Under the pieces are notes generated by a model that saw only the letters and a list, made by a program, of their open reading frames with translations, was not told the DNA's origin and did not search any database. The position numbers and the translations under genes are program-made. Below are positions 21,904-36,548 of a DNA stretch of 64,000 bases, piece by piece. Source of the stretch: an uncultured Pelagibacteraceae bacterium (GTDB taxonomy: Bacteria > Pseudomonadota > Alphaproteobacteria > Pelagibacterales > Pelagibacteraceae); the NCBI GenBank assembly GCA_902597335.1, contig CACJXK010000001.1, forward strand, positions 186,001 through 250,000, read 5' to 3'. Positions within the stretch are counted from its first letter, which is position 1; each line of letters opens with the position of its first letter.

Positions 21904-24056
21904 TTTTTTTTTCCTTTTTGAGCTCTAGTGCCTGGCATACCCATTGTAGATCTTCCTTTAGGGTATATTTTGTTCTTTAGGTTATATTGTTTCACTTTAG
22001 GATTAAGTGTAACTTCTAACTCAGTACTTTCAAGTTTTCTAATCTCATCTCTTATTTTAGCAGCTTCTTCGAATTCTAGATTTGTGGCAGACTCTTTCAT
22101 TTTCTTATTAAGTGCTTTGATATGTTTCTTTAAATTACCACCAACATTTGCTCCTGTACCAATTGTAACATAATCTTTTTCATAGACGCTCTCTAACACA
22201 TCACTAATCTCTTTTTTAACAGTAGAGGCGCTAATTTTATTTTTTTTATTGTATTCAAGTTGAATATTTCTTCTTCTTTCGGTTTCTTTTATTGCTTTTT
22301 TAATGCTTTTAGTTTCTTTATCTGCATACAAGATTACCTTTCCATCTAAATTTCTTGCTGCTCTTCCAATAGTTTGAATTAAGGATGTTTCAGATCTCAA
22401 AAATCCCTCTTTATCAGCATCTAATATTCCAACTAAGGCACATTCAGGAATATCAAGTCCTTCCCTTAGTAGGTTTATTCCAACTAAAACATCAAACACA
22501 CCTAGCCTCAAGTCTCTCATAATTTCTATTCTCTCAAGGGTATCTATGTCTGAGTGCAAATATCTAACTTTGATACCATTTTCATGCAAGTATTCTGTAA
22601 GATCTTCAGCCATTTTTTTAGTTAATGTTGTAACTAATACTCTATAATTTTTCTCGATAGTCTTTTTACATTCATGCATTAGATCATCGACTTGATTTTT
22701 GGCAGGTTTGATTTCAACTGGAGGATCTATTAATCCAGTAGGTCTTATAACTTGATCTATAAATTTTCCTTTTGTTTGCTCTAACTCCCATGGACCAGGT
22801 GTAGCAGAAACAAATACTGTTTGAGTTCTCATCATGTCCCATTCCTCAAATTTTAAAGGTCTATTATCCATACATGATGGAAGTCTAAATCCATATTCCG
22901 CCAAAGTACTTTTTCTTGATCTGTCTCCTTTAAACATCCCATTTAATTGAGGTACAGTGACGTGACATTCATCAACAAATATCAATGTATTGTCAGGAAA
23001 ATATTCAAATAATGTAGGAGGAGGTTCTCCGGGTTTCCTGCCTGATAAAAATCTTGAATAATTTTCAATACCAGCGCACGAACCAGTTGCCTCTATCATT
23101 TCAAGATCAAATTTTGTTCTCTCTTCTAACCGTTGTGCCTCAAGCAATTTATTTTGCTCTTTATGTTTTTTAAGAGTTATCTCCAACTCTTTTCTAATAT
23201 TAATTACCGCTTGTTCGATCGTTGGCTTGGGAGTTATATAGTGACTGTTTGCATAAATCTTAACTAAATTCAATTCTCTCACAAGATCACCTGTTAACGG
23301 ATCAAATTCCTCAATTTTTTCCAACTTATCTCCAAATAAACTAAGTCTCCAAGCCCTATCTTCCAAATGAGATGGAAAAATTTCTAAATATTCACCTCTA
23401 GCCCGAAATGTACCTCTAAAGAAATTTTGATCATTTCTTTTATATTGAAGAGCAATTAAAGATTTGATTATTTGTTCTCTATTATAATCATAATTTTTTT
23501 GAAGAGTTAAAGTCATTTTACTGTAAGCTTCAACTGATCCTAGTCCATAAATACAAGATACACTTGCAACAATTAAGACATCATCTCTTTCTAAGAGTGA
23601 TCTAGTAGCAGAGTGTCTCATCCTATCAATTTGTTCATTTATAGATGCTTCCTTTTCTATGTATGTGTCTGATCTTGGAACATATGCCTCAGGAGTATAA
23701 TAATCATAATAGGACACAAAATATTCAACAGCATTATCTGGGAAAAACCCTTTCATCTCACCATAAAGTTGGGCGGCAAGGGTTTTATTCGGTGCAAGTA
23801 TTAGAGCGGGCCTGTTTGTTTCTTCAATTACTTTAGCCATAGTGAATGTTTTACCTGATCCTGTAACACCTAATAATACTTGATTAAACTCGTTCTGTTT
23901 TGCGCCTTTTACTAAACTTTTAATAGCCTCTGGTTGGTCACCAGCTGGTTTAAAATCAGATTTAATTTTAAATTTCTTTCCACCCTCAAGTTTTCCACCA
24001 ATTTTTGGATTTTTACTTTGAATATCTGTAATTAAATCTTGATAAGTATTTTCCAT
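21885..24056 (-). CDS. uvrB: Excinuclease ABC subunit B
   Basis: [96 protein letters not shown]. Confidence 0.98.
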   Translation of the reverse strand: MENTYQDLITDIQSKNPKIGGKLEGGKKFKIKSDFKPAGDQPEAIKSLVKGAKQNEFNQVLLGVTGSGKTFTMAKVIEETNRPALILAPNKTLAAQLYGEMKGFFPDNAVEYFVSYYDYYTPEAYVPRSDTYIEKEASINEQIDRMRHSATRSLLERDDVLIVASVSCIYGLGSVEAYSKMTLTLQKNYDYNREQIIKSLIALQYKRNDQNFFRGTFRARGEYLEIFPSHLEDRAWRLSLFGDKLEKIEEFDPLTGDLVRELNLVKIYANSHYITPKPTIEQAVINIRKELEITLKKHKEQNKLLEAQRLEERTKFDLEMIEATGSCAGIENYSRFLSGRKPGEPPPTLFEYFPDNTLIFVDECHVTVPQLNGMFKGDRSRKSTLAEYGFRLPSCMDNRPLKFEEWDMMRTQTVFVSATPGPWELEQTKGKFIDQVIRPTGLIDPPVEIKPAKNQVDDLMHECKKTIEKNYRVLVTTLTKKMAEDLTEYLHENGIKVRYLHSDIDTLERIEIMRDLRLGVFDVLVGINLLREGLDIPECALVGILDADKEGFLRSETSLIQTIGRAARNLDGKVILYADKETKSIKKAIKETERRRNIQLEYNKKNKISASTVKKEISDVLESVYEKDYVTIGTGANVGGNLKKHIKALNKKMKESATNLEFEEAAKIRDEIRKLESTELEVTLNPKVKQYNLKNKIYPKGRSTMGMPGTRAQKGKKKWKQIK

Positions 24057-24080
24057 ATATTAAATAAAGTAATAGAATAA

Positions 24081-26294
<2,214 letters not shown>

Positions 26295-26306
26295 GTAATT
26301 GTAAAA

Positions 26307-26690
26307 CTATTTTGACTTTCTTTTTTTTTCTAAGCCAAAAACAGGAGAATTTCTGAATCTCAGAACTAGTATAGCTATTGCAATTAGCACAATTGCTCCA
26401 GCTTCATACAGCAATACTTCTGGATTTATTGATTTTCCTTGCAATATAATAAATCTAGCAAGTGCTGTTATAGCAATAAACAAAGGTAAGGTAATTTGAA
26501 TGGATTGACTTTCCCAAAATACTCTAACCATGGCTAAAACTTCTAAGTATAGAAAGAGTAACAGCAAATCAGCTAAAGTCACTTTTTGAACTTCAATCAT
26601 TTGGTATATTTCTATACCGAATGCAATAACTGTAGCCCCAAGTATAATTACTAAAGCCAATAATTGAATTTGTTTTACAATATTCTCCAT
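26307..26690 (-). CDS. PsiE-family membrane protein
   Basis: 127 aa, several TM segments, LLLFLYLEVLAMVRVFWES, ITALARFIIL pattern of phosphate-starvation-inducible PsiE proteins. Confidence 0.65.
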   Translation of the reverse strand: MENIVKQIQLLALVIILGATVIAFGIEIYQMIEVQKVTLADLLLLFLYLEVLAMVRVFWESQSIQITLPLFIAITALARFIILQGKSINPEVLLYEAGAIVLIAIAILVLRFRNSPVFGLEKKRKSK

Positions 26691-26716
26691 AAAATTATTT
26701 TATAAATGATATTCTA

Positions 26717-27664
26717 TTAATTTGCAGCTAAATATTTCTCTGCCTCTAATGCAGCCATACAGCCCATTCCTGCTGCAGTTACTGCCTGCCTATAAATTTT
26801 ATCTTTCACATCCCCAGCTGCGTAAACTCCTGGAATGTTAGTCTCGGTAGAATCGCTTTTAGTAATTAAATATCCTGTGCTATCCATTTCCAGCTGATCT
26901 TTAAATAAAGATGTAGCAGGATCATGTCCAATAGCTATAAATAATCCATCTATCTTTAAATTTGATATTTCATTAGTTTTAACATTTTTAATTTTTAATC
27001 CTTTTACATTTTTTGGTTCATCATCACCTATCACCTCTTCAACAATAGAGTCCCAAATAATCTCAATTTTTTTATTTTCCATTAATTTTTTTTGCAAAAG
27101 TTTTTCAGCTCTAAGTTCATCTCGTCTATGAATTAATTGTACCTTTGATGCAAATTTTGTAAGAAACATTGCTTCTTCTACTGCAGCATTTCCCCCGCCA
27201 ACAACTGCAACTGTTTTATCTTTGAAAAAAAAGCCATCACATGTTGCACAAGCTGATACTCCAAATCCCTTAAATTTTTGTTCAGATTCAATGTTTAACC
27301 ATCTTGCTTGTGCTCCAGTCGAAATTATAATCGAGTCTGCGGTATATTTTTGCCCCCCATCACCAATCGCCTCAAACGGTTTAGATTTTAAATTTACTGA
27401 TTGGATATGATCTTCAATTAAATCTGTTCCAACTGCTTTTGCCTGCTCTCTCATTTGTTCCATCAGCCAAGGCCCTTGAATAACATCTGCAAATCCAGGG
27501 TAGTTCTCAACATCAGTTGTTATGGTTAGTTGTCCACCCGGTTGCATACCAGCAACTAACATTGGTTTAAGCATAGCTCTTGCAGCATAAACAGCAGCAG
27601 TATAACCAGCTGGTCCTGATCCAATTATTAACACTTTTGTATGTTTAGTTGGTTTTTCACTCAT
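26717..27664 (-). CDS. trxB: Thioredoxin reductase
   Basis: VLIIGSGPAGYTAAVYAARA, redox motif SACATCDGFFF, AGDVKDKIYRQAVTAAGMGCMAALEAE. Confidence 0.96.
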   Translation of the reverse strand: MSEKPTKHTKVLIIGSGPAGYTAAVYAARAMLKPMLVAGMQPGGQLTITTDVENYPGFADVIQGPWLMEQMREQAKAVGTDLIEDHIQSVNLKSKPFEAIGDGGQKYTADSIIISTGAQARWLNIESEQKFKGFGVSACATCDGFFFKDKTVAVVGGGNAAVEEAMFLTKFASKVQLIHRRDELRAEKLLQKKLMENKKIEIIWDSIVEEVIGDDEPKNVKGLKIKNVKTNEISNLKIDGLFIAIGHDPATSLFKDQLEMDSTGYLITKSDSTETNIPGVYAAGDVKDKIYRQAVTAAGMGCMAALEAEKYLAAN

Positions 27665-27684
27665 ACAGGTCTATATAGTAAATA

Positions 27685-28629
27685 ATGAGCAAATTAAAAG
27701 GTATATTATTGACTGAGGGCATGCACGGCATGATTAGCCAAGTAGAAGGTCTAGCTAAAGCTCTTGAACTTGATTTTACTCACCACAAAGTTGAACTTAA
27801 AAATTTGTGGAGTTTGATTCCACCTAAATTTACGCCAATTTCTCAAAATGTTTACAAAAAAATAAATCATATAGATTTTGATATAATAATTTCTTGTGGA
27901 AGAAAAAGTATAATTCCATCAATCCATTTAAAAAGTATCTCAAATAAAAAAGTTTTTAATATTCATATACAAAATCCAAAAATAAACTTTGATTATTTTG
28001 ATTTTATTGTAGCCCCTGAACATGACAAAATTAATGGTTCAAATGTAATTAATACTAAAGGTGCAATTCATTATCTTACAAAAGACGAAATAGAGGAAAA
28101 TAAGGATTACTTAAACTCATTTATAAGAAAAGATAATAGAAAAATTTGGTGCTTAATTATGGGTGGACCAACAAAATACTATGATTATTCAACAAAAAAT
28201 ATGAAACATATTTTTTCAATTTTTTATAAGCTTTTAAAGAAACATGATTTTCAACTTGTTGTAATCCCATCAATGAGAACACCATTAAATACTATTCATT
28301 ATGCAAAAGAATTTTTTGGTGAAAATCATACAGTCATAATGAATGTTGATAAAAAGGCTTACTTATCTGCTTTAGCTCTTTCAGAAAATATCATTGTTAC
28401 ATGTGACTCAAGTTCAATGATTTCTGAAGCTGCTTTAACAGGAAAACCTATTTATATTGCAAATATTTTGCCAAAAAAAAATGATATTAGGTTTCAGAGA
28501 TTTAGAAATTTATTTAGAGAATTAAATATCACTAGAAATCTTGGAGAAGATATGGAAAATTGGAGCTATCAAAGTCTTGATGAAACTAATAGGGTAGCAA
28601 AAATTATAAAAGAAAAAATTAATTATTAA
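27685..28629 (+). CDS. ELM1/DUF1022-like (GT-B fold) protein
   Basis: LLTEGMHGMISQVEGLAKAL, IISCGRKSIIPSI, CDSSSMISEAALTGKPIYIA are features of the bacterial mitochondrial-fission ELM1 family. Confidence 0.75.
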   Translation: MSKLKGILLTEGMHGMISQVEGLAKALELDFTHHKVELKNLWSLIPPKFTPISQNVYKKINHIDFDIIISCGRKSIIPSIHLKSISNKKVFNIHIQNPKINFDYFDFIVAPEHDKINGSNVINTKGAIHYLTKDEIEENKDYLNSFIRKDNRKIWCLIMGGPTKYYDYSTKNMKHIFSIFYKLLKKHDFQLVVIPSMRTPLNTIHYAKEFFGENHTVIMNVDKKAYLSALALSENIIVTCDSSSMISEAALTGKPIYIANILPKKNDIRFQRFRNLFRELNITRNLGEDMENWSYQSLDETNRVAKIIKEKINY

Positions 28630-29294
28630 TGTCATTTTTAAATTCAATACTAAACGACTCAAAAAAATTTGATAATCCATTTGAGCATTGGGAATTAAAT
28701 AAACCTTTAACAGATGATCAAATAAACGAGATAATAGAAACAGATATATCTGACCCAGCAAAACATGACCTTAATTATGATGGAACTAGGGCTATTGATG
28801 GAGGTGAGGGAAAATTTAGAGAAGGAATTTCAGATGGTGGAAAAGCTTTAAAATTTCGATGTTTTGTAACTCATGAAAATACCAGAGAATTTCCAGGACT
28901 AACAAATTTAATTAAAGAACTTCAAAGTAAAGAAACTCATCTAAAAATTTCTGAATTAATCAATAAAGATTTGTCTAATTCTTATGTACGAGTTGAGGTT
29001 ATATGTGATCGAGAGGGTTTTTGGCTGAAACCACATTGTGATATTAAGGAAAAACTTATGTCATGTTTATTATTCGTTAACAAACATAATGAAAGTGAGG
29101 AACTTGGTACAGATTTTTATGATAGTGATTTAAAGTTGATTAAAACATTGCCTTATAAAGATAATTATGGATATTTTTTTTCTAGCGGACCCAATACTTG
29201 GCATGGAATGGAAAAGAAAGAAATAATAAAAGAGAGAAGGTGTTTACAAGTAAATTATGTAACTTTCAAAACTGATTGGAAAGTTGAAAATTAA
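28629..29294 (+). CDS. 2-oxoglutarate/Fe(II)-dependent oxygenase-like protein
   Basis: HxD motif KPHCDIKEKL, distal TWHGMEKKEIIKERRCLQVNYV; ATG overlaps the upstream stop. Confidence 0.7.
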   Translation: MSFLNSILNDSKKFDNPFEHWELNKPLTDDQINEIIETDISDPAKHDLNYDGTRAIDGGEGKFREGISDGGKALKFRCFVTHENTREFPGLTNLIKELQSKETHLKISELINKDLSNSYVRVEVICDREGFWLKPHCDIKEKLMSCLLFVNKHNESEELGTDFYDSDLKLIKTLPYKDNYGYFFSSGPNTWHGMEKKEIIKERRCLQVNYVTFKTDWKVEN

Positions 29295-30016
29295 TTTTCC
29301 CAATCAAATCTAGGAAATGTATCAAATACTTTAAAAATTCCCTCAGACCAGGTGTTACAGACTTTCGAATAATCTTCATCATCTAAACTTAAACATTTTA
29401 ATGATGCTAATTTATTTTCATCTTTTTTATAAATTGCAAAATCAATGGGTGGACCTACGGTTAAGTCACTTTTTAAAGTAGAGTCCATAGAAATTAGTGC
29501 ACACCTTGATGCATCACCAATTGATACATCTGGTTTAATAACTCTATCAAGTATTGGTTTACCATACTTAACCTCACCAATTACAAGATAAGGTTTACTA
29601 TCTGCTGGTCTTATATAGTTTCCTTGAGGATATATAAGGTATAGCTCTGGCTTTTGTCCTTTTATTTGACCACCTATTATGAAAGTTGAACCTAAAAGCA
29701 CATCATCAGTATTTATCCCTTGAGGTGACGAATGTTTTATATTTAAAGATCCAACATAGGATGCAATTTGCTCAAAGTCTTTACATGTGTTTAAATTAAG
29801 TATTCCCGATGAGCTTTTTAAATCCTTCTCTACAGATTTGTAAACAGCTTGCGATGTTCCTAAATTACCTGATGTTACCATTACTATTGTTCTATCACCA
29901 ACATCATGAGTAAACATTTTTGAATAAATATTTACATTATCTAAACCTGCATTAGTTCTCGAGTCTGATGCGAAGACTAATCCCTCGTTTGTTTTAATTC
30001 CAATACAATAGGTCAT
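29291..30016 (-). CDS. Proteasome-type peptidase, Anbu (ancestral beta subunit, COG3484)
   Basis: MTYCIGIKTNEGLVFASDSRTNAGLDN with Thr2 as expected nucleophile; FIIGGQIKGQKPELYLIYPQGN; GPPIDFAIYKKDE. Confidence 0.87.
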   Translation of the reverse strand: MTYCIGIKTNEGLVFASDSRTNAGLDNVNIYSKMFTHDVGDRTIVMVTSGNLGTSQAVYKSVEKDLKSSSGILNLNTCKDFEQIASYVGSLNIKHSSPQGINTDDVLLGSTFIIGGQIKGQKPELYLIYPQGNYIRPADSKPYLVIGEVKYGKPILDRVIKPDVSIGDASRCALISMDSTLKSDLTVGPPIDFAIYKKDENKLASLKCLSLDDEDYSKVCNTWSEGIFKVFDTFPRFDWEN

Positions 30017-30121
30017 GAGCGATTTTTATTTAAAAATGACATAATTATCAAATATTTTATGACATAGCAGCTATTTGTATTTAGCAATTGTTTTGTAATT
30101 TATTTTATCAAAGATTATTGA

Positions 30122-31567
30122 ATGTCTGTTTCTCTATGGAAAAATTATGATTCAAAATCTGCATATGATGGATATTTGACAGAAGAAAATAAAATTAGAA
30201 AACATGCTAGAATAATGACTGGCATATTAGAAAGACATGGAACAAAAAAACTTCAGGAAATTGAAAAAAATTGTCAAAGTACAATAAGCGCTAGAGGTAT
30301 TAATTTTAGAGTTTACGCTGCAAATAATAGAGCAGAGGAAAAAAAATGGCCATTAGATATCATACCTAGAATTATTCCAAAGTCTCAATGGAATAAAATA
30401 TCAAGAGGACTAATTCAAAGAGTAAAAGCATTAAATTTATTTATAGATGATGTTTATAATAAAAAAAAAATTTTTAAGGATAAGGTTGTTCCAAAAGAAT
30501 TAATATTCAATTCACCATATTATTTAAAAGAATGTGAAGGTTTTTCCCCGAAGTATAAAGCTTGGGCAAATATATCAGGAATTGATTTAATAAGAAATAT
30601 TAATGGGGAATATCTAGTTCTTGAAGATAATTTACGTGTCCCATCTGGTGTATCTTATATGCTGGAAAATAGGATGGTAATGAGGGACGTGTTTCCTGAA
30701 TTATTCACTCGATATAAAGTTTCCTCTATCCACCAATATTCTAATAAACTTTATCAAAGTATGATTGAGTGTATACCAAAAAAAACTGATAATCCGCACA
30801 TGGTTGTTTTGACACCAGGCATTTACAATTCAGCCTACTTTGAACATTCGTTTTTAGCTCAACAAATGGGAATAGCTTTAGTCGAGGGTAAAGATTTATT
30901 TGTTGAAAATGATTTTGTTTATATGAAAACAGTTAAAGGAAAATTAAAAGTTGATTGTATATATAGAAGATTAGATGATACTTTTCTTGATCCAAAAGTA
31001 TTTAACAAAGAATCACTCATCGGAGTTCCTGGCTTATTTAAATGTTGGAAAAAGGGAAATGTTGGCATTATTAACGCTCTTGGAACTGGAGTTGCAGATG
31101 ATAAGGCTGTTTATTCTTATGTTAATAAAATGATTGTCTATTATTTAGGTGAGCAACCTAAACTTAACCAAGTAGAAACATTTTTGTGTGAAAACAAAGT
31201 TCACAGGCAACATGTAATTGAAAATATAGCTAAGCTTGTTGTTAAACCAGCAAATGCTTCAGGTGGATATGGAATAATGATTGGTCCGAAAGCACCAAAA
31301 AAAGAGCGAGAAGAGATGGTAAAAAAGATTAAAAAAAATCCTCGAGAATTTGTAGCTCAACCTTTAGAAATATTATCAACAATACCAACTATTTGTGAAA
31401 ATGGCATTGAGCCAAGACATTTAGATTTAAGGCCTTTTATATTAACTGGCAAAACTTCTTATGTTACAACTGGCGGTCTTACAAGAGTTGCTTTGAGAAA
31501 AGGAAGTACAATAGTAAATAGTTCTCAAGGAGGTGGGTCTAAAGATACAATGGTTGTGGATGCTTAG
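30122..31567 (+). CDS. Circularly permuted ATP-grasp type 2 protein
   Basis: [100 protein letters not shown]. Confidence 0.92.
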   Translation: MSVSLWKNYDSKSAYDGYLTEENKIRKHARIMTGILERHGTKKLQEIEKNCQSTISARGINFRVYAANNRAEEKKWPLDIIPRIIPKSQWNKISRGLIQRVKALNLFIDDVYNKKKIFKDKVVPKELIFNSPYYLKECEGFSPKYKAWANISGIDLIRNINGEYLVLEDNLRVPSGVSYMLENRMVMRDVFPELFTRYKVSSIHQYSNKLYQSMIECIPKKTDNPHMVVLTPGIYNSAYFEHSFLAQQMGIALVEGKDLFVENDFVYMKTVKGKLKVDCIYRRLDDTFLDPKVFNKESLIGVPGLFKCWKKGNVGIINALGTGVADDKAVYSYVNKMIVYYLGEQPKLNQVETFLCENKVHRQHVIENIAKLVVKPANASGGYGIMIGPKAPKKEREEMVKKIKKNPREFVAQPLEILSTIPTICENGIEPRHLDLRPFILTGKTSYVTTGGLTRVALRKGSTIVNSSQGGGSKDTMVVDA

Positions 31568-34500
31568 TTTTCTTGAAGAGCTTTAACTTTAAGTTTTTTC
31601 GTCTTCAGAGCATTTATTGCTTCTAAAAACGAATATGCAGTAGACATATTTGTACAATAAGGAATTTTATTAGCTAAAGTCCCCCTTCTTAGCGCTTTTG
31701 CATCACTAATTCTATTTTCACTATTTCCACCACCAGTATTAATTACCAATGAGATTTTTTTTGAATTAAGTACATCTACTATGTGAGGTTTACCACTACT
31801 TACTTTATTAATTTTTCTGCACTTCATACCATTTTTAATTAAAATATCTGCAGTCCCTTTAGTTCCTGACAAAGAAAATCCCAATTTTAACAACCTTTGT
31901 GCAATACCAATTATTTCTTGCTTATGAGAGTCTTTTACAGATAAAAATGCTAAACCCTTTGTTGGTAATGAATTTGCTGCTGCTATTTGACTTTTGGCTA
32001 TTGCCATACCAAAGTCATCATCAAACCCCATCACTTCTCCAGTAGATTTCATTTCTGGTCCAAGCAATAGATCACTATCAGGAAATTTATTGAATGGAAA
32101 TACTGCTTCTTTGACTGCAAATTTTTTATTAGTTTTATATTTTAATTTGTACTTTGAAAGTTTTTCTCCTGCCATTATTCTGGATGCAATTTTAGCTAGT
32201 GGAACCCCATTAGCTTTTGAGACGAATGGAACTGTTCTACTTGCTCTTGGGTTTACTTCTATAACAAATATTTCATCCTTTTTTATTGCAAATTGAATAT
32301 TTAAAAGCCCTTTAACTTTTAGTGCTAATGCTAATTTTCTAGTTTGGATTTTAATTTCTTTTAAAAGATTAGCTTTGATTGATACTGGAGGTAAGCAACA
32401 TGCTGAGTCCCCAGAATGAACCCCTGCTTCTTCAATGTGTTGCATGATACCTGCAACATAAACATCTTTACCATCAGAGATAGCATCTACATCAACTTCC
32501 ATGGCATGATCTATAAATTTATCAATTAAAATTGGATTTTGCTCTGAGGCTTTAAATGCTTCATTAACAAATTTTTTAAGTTGGCTTTTATCATGAACTA
32601 TCTCCATCGCTCTTCCACCCAAAACATACGAGGGCCTTACAACAACTGGAAGACCAATGTTTTCACTTATCTTAATTGCTTGATCAAACTTGTTAGCAAT
32701 ACCACTTTTTGCTTGTTTTAAATTTAGTTTGTTTAATAGATCCCTGAAACGATCTCTATCCTCTGCTAAATCAATTGAACCATATTGAGTACCAAGTATT
32801 GGTAATTTGTTGTCATGCAAAAATTTTGCTAATTTAATTGGAGTTTGGCCTCCAAATTGAGTAATCACTCCAATAAGATTTCCTTTTAATTTTTCTTTTA
32901 AAATAATATTTTGAACATATTCTTCTATAAGAGGCTCAAAGTATAATCTATCACTTGTATCATAATCTGTCGAAACAGTCTCAGGATTGCAATTAACCAT
33001 AATTGTTTCAAAACCAGCTTCTTTTAATGAAAAACTTGCCTGACAACAGCAATAATCAAATTCTATTCCTTGTCCAATTCTATTTGGACCTCCTCCTAGA
33101 ATAATTATTTTTTTCTTATTACTAGGATCAGCCTCACACTCAGTTTTTAATGAAAAATTTCTTTGATACGTTGAATACATATATGGAGTAAAGGATTTAA
33201 ATTCAGCTGCACACGTATCAACTTTTTTAAAGACAGGCAAAACTTTAAGAGCGACTCTTTTAGATCTTATAATTTTCTCTTTTATTCCTGTAAGTTTTGA
33301 TAATTTTTTATCTGAAAAACCAATGGATTTAATTCTATTAAACTCATTGTATGTTTTTGGAATTCCTTTCTTAATTATATTTTTTTCTTCATCAACAAGA
33401 TCTTTGATTTGATTTAAGAACCAAGGATCAACTTTTGATAGTTTATATATAGTGTTTAATGAAATATTTTTCCTAAAAGCCTCACCAATTAACAACAATC
33501 TATTTGGAATACTTACTTTTAAAGTTTTTAAAATCTCTTTTTTTGAATAATTAAAACTATTGTCTAATCCAGATAATCCAGTTTCTAATGAAACCAAGGC
33601 TTTTTGGAAGGATTCTTTGAAATTTCTACCAATTGCCATAGCCTCACCAACGGATCTCATTGAAGTTCCAAGTACAGCTTTAGTGTCAGAAAATTTTTCA
33701 AAAGTAAACCTAGGAATTTTTGTAACCACATAATCAATCGTTGGTTCAAATGAAGCAGGAGTTACTTTTGTTATTTCATTTTTTAATTCATCAAGTGTGT
33801 AACCAACTGCAAGTTTAGCTGCAACTTTTGCAATTGGAAAACCTGTAGCTTTAGAAGCTAGAGCTGAAGATCTTGATACCCTAGGGTTCATCTCAATTAT
33901 AACCATTCTTCCATTTTTAGGATTAATGGCAAACTGCACATTTGACCCTCCCGTCTCAACCCCAATTTTTCTCAAACAAGCAATAGAGGCATTTCTCATG
34001 ACTTGGTATTCTTTATCAGTGAGCGTTAATGCTGGAGCGACAGTAATTGAGTCTCCAGTATGTATTCCCATTGGATCTACATTTTCTATAGAACAAATGA
34101 TTATACAGTTGTCATTTCTGTCTCTTACAACCTCCATTTCAAACTCTTTCCACCCCTCTAAAGATTCCTCAATTAAAACTTGATTTTGAGGCGACTCATT
34201 CATTCCATTTCTAACAAGTTTAAAGAATTCTTTTTTACTTTTTGCAATTCCTCCACCTAATCCACCCAATGTGAAGGAAGGTCTTATAATTGCAGGCAAA
34301 CCAATTTCTTTTAAACATTTTGAGGCATCTTTGAAATTATTTATGATTCTTGATTTGGGTAAATCTAAACCAATGTCAGACATATTTTTTCTGAACTTTT
34401 TTCTATCTTCAGCATTTTCTATTGCTTTTGATTTTGCACCTATTAACTCAATTTTGTATTTTTTTAAAAGACCAGATTTTTCAGCACTAATTGCTAAATT

Positions 34501-34788
34501 TAAGGCTGTCTGACCGCCCATAGTAGGTAGAATTGCATTAGGCTTTTCTTTTTTAATTATTTCTTCAAGAACTGGAATTGTAATAGGCTCTATGTAAGTT
34601 TTGTCAGCAACTCCAGGGTCAGTCATAATAGTTGCAGGATTTGAATTTATTAATACAACCTCAAAACCTTCGTCTTTAAGTGCCTTGCAGGCTTGTGTAC
34701 CTGAATAATCAAATTCGCATGCTTGTCCAATTATTATTGGACCCGCACCAATAACTAATATTTTTTTAATATCTTTTCTTTTTGGCAT
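31564..34788 (-). CDS. carB: Carbamoyl-phosphate synthase large subunit
   Basis: [54 protein letters not shown], two ATP-grasp halves plus MGS domain. Confidence 0.98.
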   Translation of the reverse strand: MPKRKDIKKILVIGAGPIIIGQACEFDYSGTQACKALKDEGFEVVLINSNPATIMTDPGVADKTYIEPITIPVLEEIIKKEKPNAILPTMGGQTALNLAISAEKSGLLKKYKIELIGAKSKAIENAEDRKKFRKNMSDIGLDLPKSRIINNFKDASKCLKEIGLPAIIRPSFTLGGLGGGIAKSKKEFFKLVRNGMNESPQNQVLIEESLEGWKEFEMEVVRDRNDNCIIICSIENVDPMGIHTGDSITVAPALTLTDKEYQVMRNASIACLRKIGVETGGSNVQFAINPKNGRMVIIEMNPRVSRSSALASKATGFPIAKVAAKLAVGYTLDELKNEITKVTPASFEPTIDYVVTKIPRFTFEKFSDTKAVLGTSMRSVGEAMAIGRNFKESFQKALVSLETGLSGLDNSFNYSKKEILKTLKVSIPNRLLLIGEAFRKNISLNTIYKLSKVDPWFLNQIKDLVDEEKNIIKKGIPKTYNEFNRIKSIGFSDKKLSKLTGIKEKIIRSKRVALKVLPVFKKVDTCAAEFKSFTPYMYSTYQRNFSLKTECEADPSNKKKIIILGGGPNRIGQGIEFDYCCCQASFSLKEAGFETIMVNCNPETVSTDYDTSDRLYFEPLIEEYVQNIILKEKLKGNLIGVITQFGGQTPIKLAKFLHDNKLPILGTQYGSIDLAEDRDRFRDLLNKLNLKQAKSGIANKFDQAIKISENIGLPVVVRPSYVLGGRAMEIVHDKSQLKKFVNEAFKASEQNPILIDKFIDHAMEVDVDAISDGKDVYVAGIMQHIEEAGVHSGDSACCLPPVSIKANLLKEIKIQTRKLALALKVKGLLNIQFAIKKDEIFVIEVNPRASRTVPFVSKANGVPLAKIASRIMAGEKLSKYKLKYKTNKKFAVKEAVFPFNKFPDSDLLLGPEMKSTGEVMGFDDDFGMAIAKSQIAAANSLPTKGLAFLSVKDSHKQEIIGIAQRLLKLGFSLSGTKGTADILIKNGMKCRKINKVSSGKPHIVDVLNSKKISLVINTGGGNSENRISDAKALRRGTLANKIPYCTNMSTAYSFLEAINALKTKKLKVKALQEN

Positions 34789-35959
34789 ATTTTTTTACAT
34801 CTTGAATAAAATTTTTGAATAAATATTGACTATCCTGTGGTCCTGGATTTGCCTCAGGATGGTATTGAACTGAAAAAACTGGTCTGCTTTTTAATCTTAT
34901 TCCCTCAATACTGTTATCAAAAAGCGATTTGTGAGTTATTTGTACATTTTTTGATAGACTTTTTTCTATTACTTCAAAACCATGGTTCTGACTTGTGATT
35001 TCTACTTTATTATTTAGTAAGTTTTTTACTGGATGGTTTGCCCCTCTATGACCTAATTTCATTTTTTTTGTTTTAGCATTTAATGCCAAAGCTAAAATTT
35101 GATGGCCCAAGCAAATACCAAATATTGGATAATCCTTTTTAATTAATTTTTGTATAGCTTTAATTGCATATTTACCAGTTGCCGCTGGATCACCCGGCCC
35201 ATTCGATAAAAAAATTCCATCTGGTTTTAATTTTGTAATTTCTTCGGCAGTTGTTTTGCATGAAACAACTTTTACATCACAATTGTAATTTGAAAAATAT
35301 CTTAAAATATTTTTTTTTATTCCATAATCAATTGCAATAATTCTGTATATTTTTTTTGTATTTTTTTTATACCCTTTTTCTTTGTTCCAAGTTTTAAAAC
35401 CTTTCCAAGTATAAGTTTTTTTTGTTGATACTTCTTTTGCAAGATCGAGACCATTTAGACCTGGCCATTTAATTGAATAATTAATTAATTTTTTAATATT
35501 AAATTCTCCTTTTTTGTTGTTAGAGATCGTTCCTTTTGGAGCACCTTTATCCCTTATTAAATTTGTTAAACTTCTAGTATCTAGTCCAGTTAAACCAACT
35601 ATTTTATTTTTTTTTAGCCATTCATCTAACGTTCTCAAAGCTCTGTAATTAGAGGGGTAAGTAATCTCAGAATTAAATATAGCGCCCTTTGCCCAAACTT
35701 TGTCAGACTCCAAATCCTCATTATTAGTTCCAACATTTCCAATATGAGGAAATGTAAAGTTAATAATTTGACCAGCATACGAAGGGTCCGATATAATTTC
35801 CTGGTATCCAGTCAAAGAAGTGTTAAAACAAACCTCTCCGGTTGCTGTACCTTGATATCCAAGACCAATACCCTTGAAAACTATCTTATTATCTAGAACT
35901 AAAATACCTGTTGGAAATTGATGTTTAATTGCAATTTTATTTTTTTGTTTTTTGTTCAA
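34766..35959 (-). CDS. carA: Carbamoyl-phosphate synthase small subunit
   Basis: [61 protein letters not shown]. Confidence 0.97.
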   Translation of the reverse strand: MNKKQKNKIAIKHQFPTGILVLDNKIVFKGIGLGYQGTATGEVCFNTSLTGYQEIISDPSYAGQIINFTFPHIGNVGTNNEDLESDKVWAKGAIFNSEITYPSNYRALRTLDEWLKKNKIVGLTGLDTRSLTNLIRDKGAPKGTISNNKKGEFNIKKLINYSIKWPGLNGLDLAKEVSTKKTYTWKGFKTWNKEKGYKKNTKKIYRIIAIDYGIKKNILRYFSNYNCDVKVVSCKTTAEEITKLKPDGIFLSNGPGDPAATGKYAIKAIQKLIKKDYPIFGICLGHQILALALNAKTKKMKLGHRGANHPVKNLLNNKVEITSQNHGFEVIEKSLSKNVQITHKSLFDNSIEGIRLKSRPVFSVQYHPEANPGPQDSQYLFKNFIQDVKKYAKKKRY

Positions 35960-36083
35960 TTACAACTCATGAGTTAAAGGTCTATACAATAAAACCTTTT
36001 TTTGCGCAACACATCTAATGTATATTGTGTAAAAAAACTTTTTTTCTTTTTGAAGAATTTTTTTCATGCGTTAAAATTATACT

Positions 36084-36548
36084 ATGAGCTTGAGGGAAAA
36101 AATTGAAACAGACTATAAAAGCGCTTTAAAAGCTAAAGATAAAAATAAAATATCAACTTATAGGTTAATTTTATCTGGAATTAAAGATTTAGATATTAAT
36201 AACAGATCTCAAGCAGAAAAAAGAGAGACAAATGATGATGATATAAAAAAGCTTTTAAAAAAAATGATAAAGCAAAGAATCGAATCAATAGAAATGTACA
36301 AAAAAAACAATAGAAATGATCTTCAAGAAGTAGAGGAGAAAGAAGTAGAGGTAATTATTCAATATTTACCTCAACAACTAAGCGATGAAGATACTAAAAA
36401 GTTATGTTCAGAGGTTATTATTTCTACTGGAGCAAGTTCAATAAAAGATATGGGAAAAGTGATGGGTGAACTAAAAAAAAATAATGCTGATAGTATTGAT
36501 TTCGCTAAAGCTGGAACAATAATTAAAGAGTTGCTAAACCAGAAATGA
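36084..36548 (+). CDS. GatB/YqeY domain protein
   Basis: LREKIETDYKSALKAKDKNKISTYRLILSGIK, IIQYLPQQLSDEDTKKL, KDMGKVMGELK. Confidence 0.92.
   Translation: MSLREKIETDYKSALKAKDKNKISTYRLILSGIKDLDINNRSQAEKRETNDDDIKKLLKKMIKQRIESIEMYKKNNRNDLQEVEEKEVEVIIQYLPQQLSDEDTKKLCSEVIISTGASSIKDMGKVMGELKKNNADSIDFAKAGTIIKELLNQK

Noticed and set aside
29291-30016. Possible HslV (ClpQ) assignment for the proteasome-like peptidase
   Set aside because: Length (241 aa), the MTYCIGIKTNEGLVFASDSRTNAG start and the neighbouring ATP-grasp fit Anbu better; no hslU adjacent.
35995-36083. ACACA-N12-TGTGT inverted repeat in the carA/yqeY divergent gap, considered as operator or riboswitch
   Set aside because: Short 5-bp arms and no riboswitch-like conserved core; chance expectation is high in AT-rich sequence.
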